DNA from: Limnohabitans sp. Rim8
GTDB lineage: Bacteria; Pseudomonadota; Gammaproteobacteria; Burkholderiales; Burkholderiaceae_C
Direction: 5' to 3'
Assembly: GCF_945901735.1 (NCBI RefSeq)
Contig: NZ_CAMDLM010000035.1
Coordinates: 1 to 33,594, forward strand
Length of the DNA: 33,594 bases
The notes beneath the pieces were generated by a model. The model did not search any database. It had not been told where the DNA came from and was given only the letters and a program-made list of their open reading frames with translations. Below are positions 25,626-33,263 of the stretch, piece after piece (the stretch's first letter is position 1; each line of letters begins with the position of its first letter). The position numbers and the translations under genes were made by a program.

Positions 25626-26570
25626 TCATGGAATCATCTTGAGTTGCTTGAGCAGCTGTGTGTCGTTGCGTGCCTGCTCGGTGAGCATGTCGGCCATTGC
25701 GGTACGGCTGATGGTGCCTTCAATCGTGCCCGATTCTTTGAGGTATTTTTGAAACCGTGCCGAAGCAACCCCCGCTTTGATCATGGCGTAGTTGCGTTCG
25801 ATCAAGGCCTCGGGCGTGCCTTTCTTGATGAACATCCCGCGCCAGTGGTACTTGACGATGTCAATGCCCAATTCTTTGAGCGTGGGCACATCGGGCAATT
25901 GGGCCAACCGAGCCTCGCCGGTCTGGGCCAGAATCTTGGTGCGCGGCGTAAAGGTGCCCGCCACGCTGACGTTGCTGACAGCGCCTTCGATCTGTTCGCC
26001 AATGACAGCGGCAATGGCTTTGCCGCCGCTGTCGTACGGGATCCAGCTGAAATCGCCATCGACCCTGCGGCTCAATTGCATCATGACCATCTGAAACGGA
26101 CCACCGATGGCATACCCGCCAATCCGAACATGGTCTTTCTTGACGCGCATTTCTTCGGCAAAGGCACCGAAGTCTTTGAATTTCTGGGGCAGCGCATACA
26201 AGGCAAAGGGGTCAAGCTGAACCCGGTACAGAGGTTCGAAATCGGTCCATTCATGAAGACGGCCTGGCAACTGCAGTATGGAGGTGATGCCTGTCCCATC
26301 GGCCAGCATGGTAAGGCCATCGGCAGGCGCTTGTTTCAAGAAAGACATGGCCAATTGACCCGATGCGCCTGGCTTGGGCTCCACAATCACGCTGCGTCCG
26401 GTGGCTTTGCTGATTTCATCGGCCAGTATGCGCAGCATCACATCTTGCGGAGCCCCTGCACCGGAGCCGTGCACGATGCGCATGATGGGCTGCTGCTGGC
26501 TCCAGCTGGGGGCGGACAAACCCGCCAGCAAGCCCAGCGCCAATATGTGACGTCTTGTGCGGTGAAACAT
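25626..26570 (-). CDS. Bug/TctC-family periplasmic binding protein (tripartite tricarboxylate transporter receptor type)
   Basis: This is a 314-residue exported binding protein. The signal peptide MFHRTRRHILALGLLAGLSAPSWS ends near residue 24. The mature start QQPIMRIVHGSGAGAPQDVMLRILADEISKATGRSVIVEPKPGASGQLA is the typical Bug opening, where most members have a YPPGGxxD-like loop. Family members bind carboxylates or small aromatic acids for TctAB membrane partners; no tctA or tctB lies nearby, as is usual for the many orphan Bug genes of Burkholderiales. Its position between the dioxygenase and the enolase-superfamily gene suggests that it recognises the pathway substrate. The SGAGAP loop in place of the common PPGG is mildly divergent. 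Confidence 0.9.
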   Translation of the reverse strand: MFHRTRRHILALGLLAGLSAPSWSQQQPIMRIVHGSGAGAPQDVMLRILADEISKATGRSVIVEPKPGASGQLAMSFLKQAPADGLTMLADGTGITSILQLPGRLHEWTDFEPLYRVQLDPFALYALPQKFKDFGAFAEEMRVKKDHVRIGGYAIGGPFQMVMMQLSRRVDGDFSWIPYDSGGKAIAAVIGEQIEGAVSNVSVAGTFTPRTKILAQTGEARLAQLPDVPTLKELGIDIVKYHWRGMFIKKGTPEALIERNYAMIKAGVASARFQKYLKESGTIEGTISRTAMADMLTEQARNDTQLLKQLKMIP

Positions 26571-26629
26571 GTGTTTGTCTCCTAATCGTTGAGAGTCTGA
26601 ACAGTGGGTGTTGTCGGAAGGGTCGTTAT

Positions 26630-27517
26630 CTAGCGAGATGCGATTTGCGTGCGATACATGAGCCTGCGTGAATGGGGATCGAAAGCATCCCGTTTATGCA
26701 AGGTACAAGTGTTGTCCCACATCATGACGTCGCCAGCAGTCCAAACCTGGGTCCAAGTGAAACGATCCTGGGTGGCGTGAGCCCACAGTGCATCCAACAA
26801 CGCCTCGCTTTCCTGCAGTGCGAGGCCTTTGATGTAAGCATTGCGGCGACGCCCCAGCATCAGGGCTTTTTTGCCGGTTTGCGGTTGAGTGGTCACCAGG
26901 GGATGAACGGCACCTACCGTTTGTGTGGGGTCGGTGTTGTCGGCAAATCCCAGTCGCAACTCACCGGCACTGTTGCGACTGGCATCGTGGACACAACTCA
27001 GATGTTGAATGCGCTGCTTGAGTTCATCGGACAAGCTGTCGTAGGCCATGTACATGTTGGCAAAGTGGGTGTCTCCACCCGATGGGGGCACTTCTTTGCT
27101 GAACAAGCACGCGCCTTTGGGCGGGAATTCGTTGTAGGTCATGTCCGCATGCCAAACAGCTTCGCCATCCCCGAGTGCACCGACCGGAACACCGCCAATT
27201 TTGACGTTCGAAATCACGGCAATTTCTGGCGGCAATTCGTCATGTGTCTTGCTCATGCCGTGGCTGACGGTGGGTCGTTTGTCCAAAGGACCAAAATGCT
27301 TGGAAAAGGCGATTTGTTGCTCAAAGGTCACATGCGCCTGATTTCTGAACCGAAGAACCAAGTGCTCTTGCCAAGCCAGTCGGATGGTGTCGAGCTGGTG
27401 CGCACTCAAGGGCTTTGACAAGTCGATGCCCGCAATGTCTGCGCCAAGTGCTTTAGGGGAGGCAATCACCTCCAAGGTGTCAACGTTTTCCATGGCTTGC
27501 ATCTTGGCGTCCTTCAT
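26630..27517 (-). CDS. TauD/TfdA-family Fe(II)/2-oxoglutarate dioxygenase
   Basis: This 295-residue non-haem iron oxygenase has its facial triad readable as His123 and Asp125 in VWHADMTYNEFPPKG and His274 in TCTLHKRDAF. Arg289 (RRLMYRTQI) is placed to bind 2-oxoglutarate. The N-terminal LGADIAGIDLSKPLS and HLVLRFRNQ segments are typical of TauD/TfdA. Such enzymes hydroxylate next to a sulfonate, ether, ester or amine and so release the oxygenated product; taurine itself is not implied. ATG at 27517 is the first start. An internal ATG at 27502 has AAGGA seven bases upstream and may be the real one. It is divergent from the LysR gene by 74 bases and is the first gene of the minus-strand cluster. 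Confidence 0.9.
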   Translation of the reverse strand: MKDAKMQAMENVDTLEVIASPKALGADIAGIDLSKPLSAHQLDTIRLAWQEHLVLRFRNQAHVTFEQQIAFSKHFGPLDKRPTVSHGMSKTHDELPPEIAVISNVKIGGVPVGALGDGEAVWHADMTYNEFPPKGACLFSKEVPPSGGDTHFANMYMAYDSLSDELKQRIQHLSCVHDASRNSAGELRLGFADNTDPTQTVGAVHPLVTTQPQTGKKALMLGRRRNAYIKGLALQESEALLDALWAHATQDRFTWTQVWTAGDVMMWDNTCTLHKRDAFDPHSRRLMYRTQIASR

Positions 27518-27551
27518 GTTTGACTGAAATCAAGCGTAAGGGAGTTATATT

Positions 27552-27585
27552 TATAAGTCAATTTTGTTTTTTTGATGTACTTATA
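27552..27585. promoter_or_regulatory. Candidate LysR operator in the dioxygenase/LysR divergent promoter
   Basis: TATAAGT (27552-27558) and ACTTATA (27579-27585) are inverted repeats 20 bases apart. They sit in a very A+T-rich 74-base gap between the divergent genes. LysR proteins usually bind such interrupted dyads beside the promoter they control. The right arm lies only 7 bases before the LysR start codon and next to its ribosome site, consistent with autorepression. Confidence 0.4.
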
Positions 27586-27591
27586 GGAAAA

Positions 27592-28476
27592 ATGAATATA
27601 ACTTTTCGTCAAGTGGAGGTGTTTCTGGCTTTGGCCCGGACTTTGAGTTTCAGTCAGGCGGCCAGGGATTGCCACATCTCGCAGCCCGCGCTCAGTTCCA
27701 GCATCAAAAAACTGGAGAGCCTGCTGGGGGCACAGTTGTTTGATCGTCATACGCGCAAAGTCAAACTCACGGTGGTGGGGCAGGAGTTTTATGCGCTGGC
27801 CACAACGCTCGATGAAAGCATCCAGCATTCACAGGTTCGGATTCGGGAATTCATCTCAGGCGAGCGTGGCAAGCTCATGATTGCGGCGGTGCCTTCCTTG
27901 GCCGCCGGTTATGCGCCGCGTGCCATTGCCGCTTTCATGCACCGCCACCCTGACATTGACGTGCAATTGGTGGATGTCCTTTCCGATCAGTGTCTGGACA
28001 TGTTGCGCATAGGCACAGTCGATGTGGCCTTGACGCCAGCCTATGCAGAGGGACGCGAGTTTCATCAAACAGCGCTGTTCGAGGAGGCCTTGGGTGCGGT
28101 GTTGCCGCAGGGACATGTCTTGACTGAAAAGCAACAACTTTCATGGGCCGATCTGACGCCCTATCCCTTGGTGGTGGTGAATTCCACTGGCCATCTCAGG
28201 CAAACCATTGATACGGAATTCCGACGACTGGGCTTTCTCTTGGAGCCTGCCTACGAGGTGGCTCAAGTGGGCACCATGTTGGGTTTGATCCGCGAAGGCT
28301 TGGCCATTGGTGTGCTGTCAAAAACCTTGCTGGAATGTTTTGACCTGGATCACCTGACTTTTCGACCCATTGACAGCCTGTCGGCATTCCGAACCATTTG
28401 CCTGATGACTTCGGTATCCCGCACCCCGACACCGGCCGTGGATGCCTTCATGAAGGTGTGCATGACCATGCGATGA
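27592..28476 (+). CDS. LysR-family regulator of the dioxygenase cluster
   Basis: This 294-residue LysR-type regulator has an N-terminal helix-turn-helix, ITFRQVEVFLALARTLSFSQAARDCHISQPALSSSIKKLESLLGAQLFDRHTRKVKLT (residues ~3-60). The effector domain begins GKLMIAAVPSLAAGYAPRAIAAF. The start is ATG at 27592 with AGGAAA directly upstream; the longer open frame from 27520 begins with TTG and runs through the promoter. It is divergent from the dioxygenase gene, the classical arrangement for a LysR activator that senses the pathway substrate or an intermediate. No terminator is evident in the 171 bases before msrB. Confidence 0.92.
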   Translation: MNITFRQVEVFLALARTLSFSQAARDCHISQPALSSSIKKLESLLGAQLFDRHTRKVKLTVVGQEFYALATTLDESIQHSQVRIREFISGERGKLMIAAVPSLAAGYAPRAIAAFMHRHPDIDVQLVDVLSDQCLDMLRIGTVDVALTPAYAEGREFHQTALFEEALGAVLPQGHVLTEKQQLSWADLTPYPLVVVNSTGHLRQTIDTEFRRLGFLLEPAYEVAQVGTMLGLIREGLAIGVLSKTLLECFDLDHLTFRPIDSLSAFRTICLMTSVSRTPTPAVDAFMKVCMTMR

Positions 28477-28647
28477 ATAGGTTTGCATTTTATGGGGTCG
28501 GCCATTCGCAGCATCCAGGCATCAGCGCTTGCGGCGCAAAAAACAGGACAATCAAGCCCTCCGTGCGGATCACGCTTTAACTTTTCGCCATGCCTGCACG
28601 AATCGAGTCATGAAGCCCCGTATTTCATCCACCAACAAGGTATTCCC

Positions 28648-29142
28648 ATGAAGCGACGCAATGTATTCCAACTTTTTTTGGCCTGGTTGGCCAGCGCCAC
28701 GGTGCCCATGAGTGCGGCAGCGGCCAACTTTCCCCTCAAGAAAACCAAAGCCGAGTGGCGCAAGTTGGTCTCGCCGAGTGCGTATGAGGTGCTGTTTGAG
28801 CACGGCACTGAGCGCCCGGGCAGCAGCCCGCTCAACGCCGAGAAGCGGCCTGGCACCTTTGTCTGTGTGGCTTGCAACTTGCCCTTGTTCAGCGCGGCAC
28901 ACAAATACGAGAGCGGCACGGGTTGGCCCAGTTTTTTCCAAGCCTTGCCTGGCGCTTTGGGCACCACCACAGATTTCAAGCTCATCTACCCGCGAACCGA
29001 ATACCACTGTTCGCGCTGTGGCGGGCACCACGGTCATGTGTTTGATGACGGGCCCAAGCCCACGGGCAAGCGCTTTTGCAACAACGGTGTGGCCTTGGCG
29101 TTTGTGCCAGAAGGCCAAACGCTCCCCGCTTTGAGGACATGA
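28648..29142 (+). CDS. msrB: Exported peptide-methionine (R)-S-oxide reductase MsrB
   Basis: This enzyme reduces methionine-R-sulfoxide in proteins. At 164 residues it has an N-terminal export signal (MKRRNVFQLFLAWLASATVPMSAAAA) with a twin-arginine start, RRNVF, that could use Tat or Sec. Zinc-binding pairs are Cys73/Cys76 (CVAC) and Cys121/Cys124 (CSRC). The substrate pocket is ESGTGWPSFF and the catalytic Cys144 lies in KRFCNNGVAL. The start ATG at 28648 follows AAGG by 8 bases. It is joined to msrA by a stop/start junction at 29139-29147. The two together would repair both sulfoxide stereoisomers outside the cytoplasm. Confidence 0.93.
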   Translation: MKRRNVFQLFLAWLASATVPMSAAAANFPLKKTKAEWRKLVSPSAYEVLFEHGTERPGSSPLNAEKRPGTFVCVACNLPLFSAAHKYESGTGWPSFFQALPGALGTTTDFKLIYPRTEYHCSRCGGHHGHVFDDGPKPTGKRFCNNGVALAFVPEGQTLPALRT

Positions 29143-29144
29143 CC

Positions 29145-29831
29145 ATGAACAGCCCCCCTGTTGTGAGGCCCCTGCGCTGGTTCGCCACGGCACTGACCGC
29201 TGTCGCGCTTTTGTTGGCCGCTTGCTCGCCCAGCCAGAGCTCCAGTGCGGGTCAAGCGCCTGCTGCCCAGACCGGGCCGACCGAGGTGGAAGCTGCACCC
29301 GTGCTCAACGGCAAGCCCATGGCTTATGCCTTGTTTGCCGGTGGCTGTTTCTGGTGCATCGAGGCAGACTTTGAAAAACTGACCGGTGTTGTGGCTGTTG
29401 ATTCGGGCTACACCGCAGGCAAAACGCCCAAGCCCACTTACGCGCAAGTCAGTGCCGGCAACACGGGCCACACCGAGGCGGTGAGGGTGCTGTACGACCC
29501 CAGCCAAGTGAGTTACGCGCAATTGGTCGACTACTTTTGGCGGCACATCGACCCGACCGTCAAAGACCAACAATTTTGTGATGTGGGCGCCCATTACCGC
29601 AGCGGCATCTATTGGCAAAATGAAACGGAACGCACCATCGCCGAGGCCAGCCGTGACGCCCTGATCCGCAGCGGTCGCTTCACCACCATTCACACCGAAC
29701 TGGCACCCAGTTCTGCGTTTCATCTGGCCGAGGACTACCACCAGGATTACTACAAGAAGAACGAACTGCGCTACAACTACTACCGATTGAGTTGTGGGCG
29801 GGATGCGCGGGTCAAAAAACTCTGGGGTTGA
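29145..29831 (+). CDS. msrA: Lipoprotein peptide-methionine (S)-S-oxide reductase MsrA
   Basis: This enzyme reduces methionine-S-sulfoxide. At 228 residues it has a signal with lipobox LLLAAC, lipidated Cys27, and then a Ser/Ala/Gln-rich linker. The catalytic domain holds the MsrA hallmark GGCFWCIEADF (catalytic Cys68), YAQVSAGNTGHTEAVRVLYDP and HLAEDYHQDYY. A further Cys lies in the tail RLSCGRDARVKKLWG and could be the resolving residue. ATG at 29145 was chosen because GAGGA at 29133-29137 is 7 bases away. ATG at 29139, overlapping the msrB stop in an ATGA, is an in-frame alternative two residues longer. Operon with msrB. Confidence 0.92.
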   Translation: MNSPPVVRPLRWFATALTAVALLLAACSPSQSSSAGQAPAAQTGPTEVEAAPVLNGKPMAYALFAGGCFWCIEADFEKLTGVVAVDSGYTAGKTPKPTYAQVSAGNTGHTEAVRVLYDPSQVSYAQLVDYFWRHIDPTVKDQQFCDVGAHYRSGIYWQNETERTIAEASRDALIRSGRFTTIHTELAPSSAFHLAEDYHQDYYKKNELRYNYYRLSCGRDARVKKLWG

Positions 29832-29981
29832 GGCTCCGTCGCTTCGTCTTCGGCCTTGGCCGTTCAATGACACTCACCAGTTTCCCCACCGCGGGCGCAT
29901 TTTTGAAAGATGGTCGGGTTGCCGCAAAGGGTGATAAGCGATTTCCAAAGTCAAAAGCTGCAGCAGAGACATGCAAGCGGC

Positions 29982-30287
29982 TTAATTTTGCATCGGCTGC
30001 GCCACCAGCTTCACTCCCAGCGCAGTGCAGACTCGGGCAATCGTGTCAAAGCGCGGATGCGATGTGGGGCGCAGGGCTTTGTAGAGGGCTTCGCGGGTCA
30101 GGCCCGAAGCTCGGGCCACTTCGGTCATCCCGCGTGCGCGGGCGATGGTGCCCAGCGCATGGGTCAGCTCGGCGGGGTCGTTTTCTTCCAGCACCAGCGT
30201 CAGGTAGTTGGCCACATCCTCATCGGTCTTGAGGTATTCGGCCATGTCGAAGTCAGGCAAGTCGGCGACTTTGATTTTTCGGGTCAT
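29982..30287 (-). CDS. Antitoxin of a HigBA/RelE-type module (helix-turn-helix)
   Basis: This is a small 101-residue protein of the addiction-module antidote family. The N-terminal ADLPDFDMAEYLKTDEDVANYLTLVLEENDPAELTHALGTIARARGM precedes a Cro/CI-type helix-turn-helix, MTEVARASGLTREALYKALRPTSHPRFDTIARVCTALGVKL (~55-95). It should neutralise the adjacent toxin and repress the pair. The start is ATG at 30287; GGAG lies 9 bases upstream and spans the toxin stop. A TTG at 30293 would add two residues. The toxin gene is upstream and separated by 6 bases, the HigBA order. Confidence 0.85.
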   Translation of the reverse strand: MTRKIKVADLPDFDMAEYLKTDEDVANYLTLVLEENDPAELTHALGTIARARGMTEVARASGLTREALYKALRPTSHPRFDTIARVCTALGVKLVAQPMQN

Positions 30288-30293
30288 GCTCAA

Positions 30294-30593
30294 TTACTCC
30301 GTGAGGGTTCTGCTCAATGCAATGGCGCGGGCGATGTCGTCAGACTGCGTGGACTTATCGCCACCGCCCAGCATCACGATCAGCATGCCGTCTCGCTCGA
30401 CAAAATACATGCGCCAGCCGGGGCCAAAGAACTCGCGCATTTCGCTGACGCCTTCGCCTACTGGAGCCACATCGCCCAGCAAACCGCGCTGGACTTTTTC
30501 GAGCCGACGGGTCAGTCGAATGCGTGTCATGCCATCCCGCAGGCTGGCCAGCCACTCATCAAACTCGGGCATGCGTTTGATCGTATACATCAT
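30294..30593 (-). CDS. RelE/HigB-like toxin (phage Gp49-like killer protein)
   Basis: This is a 99-residue basic protein of the RelE/ParE-type superfamily. The visible pattern TPEFDEWLASLRD-like (here RMPEFDEWLASLRDGMTRIRLTRRLEKVQRGLLGDVAPVGEGVSEMREFFGPGWRMYFVERDGMLIVMLGGGDKSTQSDDIARA) is the standard addiction-module killer layout, with VSEMREFFGPGWRMYF at the core. Such proteins usually cleave mRNA at the ribosome. Start is ATG at 30593 or 30590 with no clear ribosome site; a small symmetry, GATTGTAATC, lies just before the start and may be an operator. It stands alone with its antitoxin between msrA and the ycaO gene. Confidence 0.85.
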   Translation of the reverse strand: MMYTIKRMPEFDEWLASLRDGMTRIRLTRRLEKVQRGLLGDVAPVGEGVSEMREFFGPGWRMYFVERDGMLIVMLGGGDKSTQSDDIARAIALSRTLTE

Positions 30594-30838
30594 GATTGTA
30601 ATCAGTTGTTCACACTTCCCAAGTTTGTTGGAGGCGGAAATAGCCGAAGACTAGCCACATATCAAAATTGAAAATAGATTATTAAGTAATATTTTTTGTT
30701 TTTGGCATGGGGTTGAACTTCAATGAACACCGCTGTGGTGCATCACTCAGGCAAACTACCCCCCTTCGTTCACCTTCCCAGCCCCTGATCGACCTTTTGT
30801 CGACCGCTGGGGCGCCTCAATTCCCGTGGAACCACAGC
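30594..30838. other. Non-coding gap between the toxin gene and the OsmC-YcaO gene
   Basis: This is a 245-base stretch between divergent genes. The part around 30660-30705 is markedly A+T-rich and holds TTGAAA at 30668-30673, but no -10 box at proper spacing. It probably contains both promoters. No gene or hairpin terminator is seen. Confidence 0.4.
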
Positions 30839-33049
30839 ATGGAAATCAAAGTCAATTTTCTCGACAAACTGCGCCTGGAGGCCAAGTTTGACGACTTCAC
30901 CGTGCTGGCCGATCAGCCGATTCGTTACAAAGGGGATGGCTCGGCGCCCGGTCCGTTCGATTATTTTTTGGCGTCTTCGGCTTTGTGTGCGGCGTATTTT
31001 GTGAAGCTGTATTGCGAGACGCGCAGCATCTCCACAGAGCACATCCGCCTGTCGCAAAACAACATCGTTGACCCCGACAACCGCTACCTGCAGACCATCA
31101 AGATTCAGGTGGAGTTGCCGGCCGACCTGTCCGACAAAGACCGCCAAGGCATCTTGCGGTCGATTGACCGTTGCACGGTTAAAAAGGCGATTCAAGCGGG
31201 TCCGACCTTCATCGTTGAAGCGGTGGACAACCTGGACGCCGACGCGCAGGCCTTGCTGACGCTTGAGGCCAATGCACACACGCAGACCCGCATTGCGGGC
31301 AAAGACTTACCGCTGGAGCAGACCATCGCCAACATGACGCGAGTCTTGGCCGACTTGGGCATCAAGATTGAGATCGCGTCTTGGCGCAACCTGGTGCCCA
31401 ACGTGTGGTCGCTGCACATCCGAGACGCGCATTCGCCCATGTGCTTCACCAACGGCAAGGGCTCGACCAAAGAAAGCGCCTTGGCCTCGGCTTTGGGGGA
31501 ATACATCGAGCGGCTGAACAACAACCACTTTTACGCGGGCGTGTTTTTTGGCGAAGACATTGCCAACGCCGACTTTGTGCACGATCCGCAAGAGCGCTGG
31601 TTTCAGCCGGGCAAGCGCGACGCGCTGCCCAAAGGCTTGTTGGATGCACACTGCTTGCGCGTCTACAACCCAGATGGCGAGCTGCGCGCCTCGCACCTGT
31701 TCGACACCAACTCGGGCAACCCCTCGCGCGGCATTTGTGCGCTGCCCTATGTGCGCCAGTCCGACGGTGAGGTGGTGTACTTCCCCTCCAACCTGGTGGA
31801 AAACCTGTTTGTGAGCAACGGCATGAGCGCGGGCAACACCCTGGTGGAAGCGCAGGTGCAGTGCCTGTCAGAAATTTTTGAGCGGGCCGTCAAGCGCGAG
31901 ATTCTGGAAGGCGAAATGTCCTTGCCGGATGTGCCACCGGATGTGTTGGCGAAGTACCCCGGCATCGTGGCGGGCATCGAGGCTTTGGAGGCGCAGGGGT
32001 TCCCGGTCTTGGTCAAAGACGCGTCGCTGGGCGGTGTGTACCCGGTGATGTGCGTGACCCTGATGAACCCGCGCACGGGCGGTGTGTTCGCTTCTTTTGG
32101 TGCGCACCCGCGTTTGGACGTGGCGCTGGAACGCAGCCTGACCGAGCTGCTGCAGGGACGCAGCTTTGAAGGCCTGAACGACCTGCCCGCGCCCACCTTC
32201 ACCAGCAATGCGGTGACCGAGCCCAACAACTTTGTCGAGCACTTCATCGACTCCAGCGGGGTGGTGTCGTGGCGGTTTTTCAGCGCCCAATCGGATTACG
32301 AATTTGTGGAATGGGACTTTGCCGGGGAGGGCGAGGACGCCACCGCGCAAGAGGCCGCCACGCTGTTTGGCATCTTGCAGGCATTGGGCAAAGAAGCCTA
32401 TGTGACGGTGCACGACCAACTGGGCGCCACCGCCTGCCGCATCCTGGTGCCGGGTTACTCCGAGGTGTACCCGGTGGACGACTTGATTTGGGACAACACC
32501 AACAAAGCGCTGTTGTTCCGTGGCGATGTGCTCAACCTGCACCGATTGGATGACGAGGCGCTGGAGGCCTTGTTGAACCGCTTGGAGAACAACGAGTTGG
32601 ACGACTACCTCGACATTGCCACCCTGATTGGCATTGAGTTTGACGACAACACGGTGTGGGGCCAGTTGACGGTGATGGAGCTCAAGCTCTTGATCCACCT
32701 GGCTTTGCAGCAGCTGGAAGAGGCCCACGAATTGGTGAGCGCTTTTCTGCAGTACAACGACAACACGGTGGAGCGCCGCTTGTTTTACCAAGCATTGAAT
32801 GTGGTGTTGGAGGTGACGTTGGACGAGGAACTGGACTTGGCGAATTACGCCGTCAACTTCAGGCGCATGTTTGGCAATGAGCGCATGGTGGCTGCCATCG
32901 GTTCGGTGGACGGCAGCGTGCGCTTTCATGGCCTCACGCCCACCAGCCTGAAGCTCGAAACCCTGGATCGGCACCAGCGGCTTCTGGACAGCTACAAAAA
33001 ACTGCACGCGGCGCGCTCGCGGGTGGCGGCGAAGCAGGCCTTGAATTGA
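30839..33049 (+). CDS. OsmC domain-YcaO domain fusion protein
   Basis: This is a 736-residue protein. Residues 1-~140 form an OsmC/YhfA-like domain with the two expected cysteines, Cys50 in SSALCAAYF and Cys112 in DRCTVKKA. Residues ~155-560 are a YcaO domain very close to Escherichia coli YcaO (SWRNLVPNVWSLHIRD, CFTNGKGSTKESALASALGEYIERL, SNGMSAGNT, FASFGAHPRLDVALER, HFIDSSGVVSW). The remaining ~170 residues match its helical C-terminal repeat region. YcaO-fold proteins activate amide oxygens with ATP. Escherichia coli YcaO is linked to methylthiolation of ribosomal protein S12. No peptide-precursor or cyclodehydratase partner gene is here, so this is the non-RiPP branch. ATG at 30839 was chosen because it opens the OsmC fold; an alternative start at 30707 adds 44 residues of no clear family. 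Confidence 0.92.
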   Translation: MEIKVNFLDKLRLEAKFDDFTVLADQPIRYKGDGSAPGPFDYFLASSALCAAYFVKLYCETRSISTEHIRLSQNNIVDPDNRYLQTIKIQVELPADLSDKDRQGILRSIDRCTVKKAIQAGPTFIVEAVDNLDADAQALLTLEANAHTQTRIAGKDLPLEQTIANMTRVLADLGIKIEIASWRNLVPNVWSLHIRDAHSPMCFTNGKGSTKESALASALGEYIERLNNNHFYAGVFFGEDIANADFVHDPQERWFQPGKRDALPKGLLDAHCLRVYNPDGELRASHLFDTNSGNPSRGICALPYVRQSDGEVVYFPSNLVENLFVSNGMSAGNTLVEAQVQCLSEIFERAVKREILEGEMSLPDVPPDVLAKYPGIVAGIEALEAQGFPVLVKDASLGGVYPVMCVTLMNPRTGGVFASFGAHPRLDVALERSLTELLQGRSFEGLNDLPAPTFTSNAVTEPNNFVEHFIDSSGVVSWRFFSAQSDYEFVEWDFAGEGEDATAQEAATLFGILQALGKEAYVTVHDQLGATACRILVPGYSEVYPVDDLIWDNTNKALLFRGDVLNLHRLDDEALEALLNRLENNELDDYLDIATLIGIEFDDNTVWGQLTVMELKLLIHLALQQLEEAHELVSAFLQYNDNTVERRLFYQALNVVLEVTLDEELDLANYAVNFRRMFGNERMVAAIGSVDGSVRFHGLTPTSLKLETLDRHQRLLDSYKKLHAARSRVAAKQALN

Positions 33050-33125
33050 CGGCGTGAATCCCAGTCGTCCTTCGCAGGCCTGTGTCTGCCTCGGTATTCC
33101 AATGGCGATGGACAACAACCGCCAT

Positions 33126-33150
33126 GTCGGACCTGAAGGCACCGACCTGC
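33126..33150 (-). repeat. REP-like hairpin unit 1 (inverted orientation)
   Basis: Read on the minus strand this unit begins GCAGGTCGG and ends GGTCCGAC around a CTTCA centre. It is a diverged, inverted copy of units 2 and 3, lying in the same intergenic space. Confidence 0.65.
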
Positions 33151-33169
33151 GAATACCGGCATGTCTCCC

Positions 33170-33194
33170 GTAGGTCGGGCCTTGAGGGTACGAC
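33170..33194 (+). repeat. REP-like hairpin unit 2
   Basis: A 25-base unit, GTAGGTCGGGCC then TTGAGGGTACGAC, is a near-palindrome (GTCG against CGAC at the ends). It differs from unit 3 at two positions and starts 33 bases before it. Confidence 0.75.
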
Positions 33195-33202
33195 GTGTTC
33201 TT

Positions 33203-33227
33203 GTAGGTCGGGCCTTTAGGGTCCGAC
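33203..33227 (+). repeat. REP-like hairpin unit 3
   Basis: A 25-base unit, GTAGGTCGGGCC then TTTAGGGTCCGAC, can form a hairpin (GTCGGGCC with GGGTCCGAC-type pairing). Units like this are typical of extragenic palindromic elements between convergent genes. Confidence 0.75.
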
Positions 33228-33263
33228 AGCCATCCCCTCGCAAAGCGACAGTTCAAAGCCCGT

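Noticed and set aside
30839..33049. YcaO as part of an azole/thioamide RiPP cluster
   Set aside because: The domain is of the Escherichia coli YcaO type. No precursor peptide, E1-like partner, dehydrogenase or export gene is adjacent.
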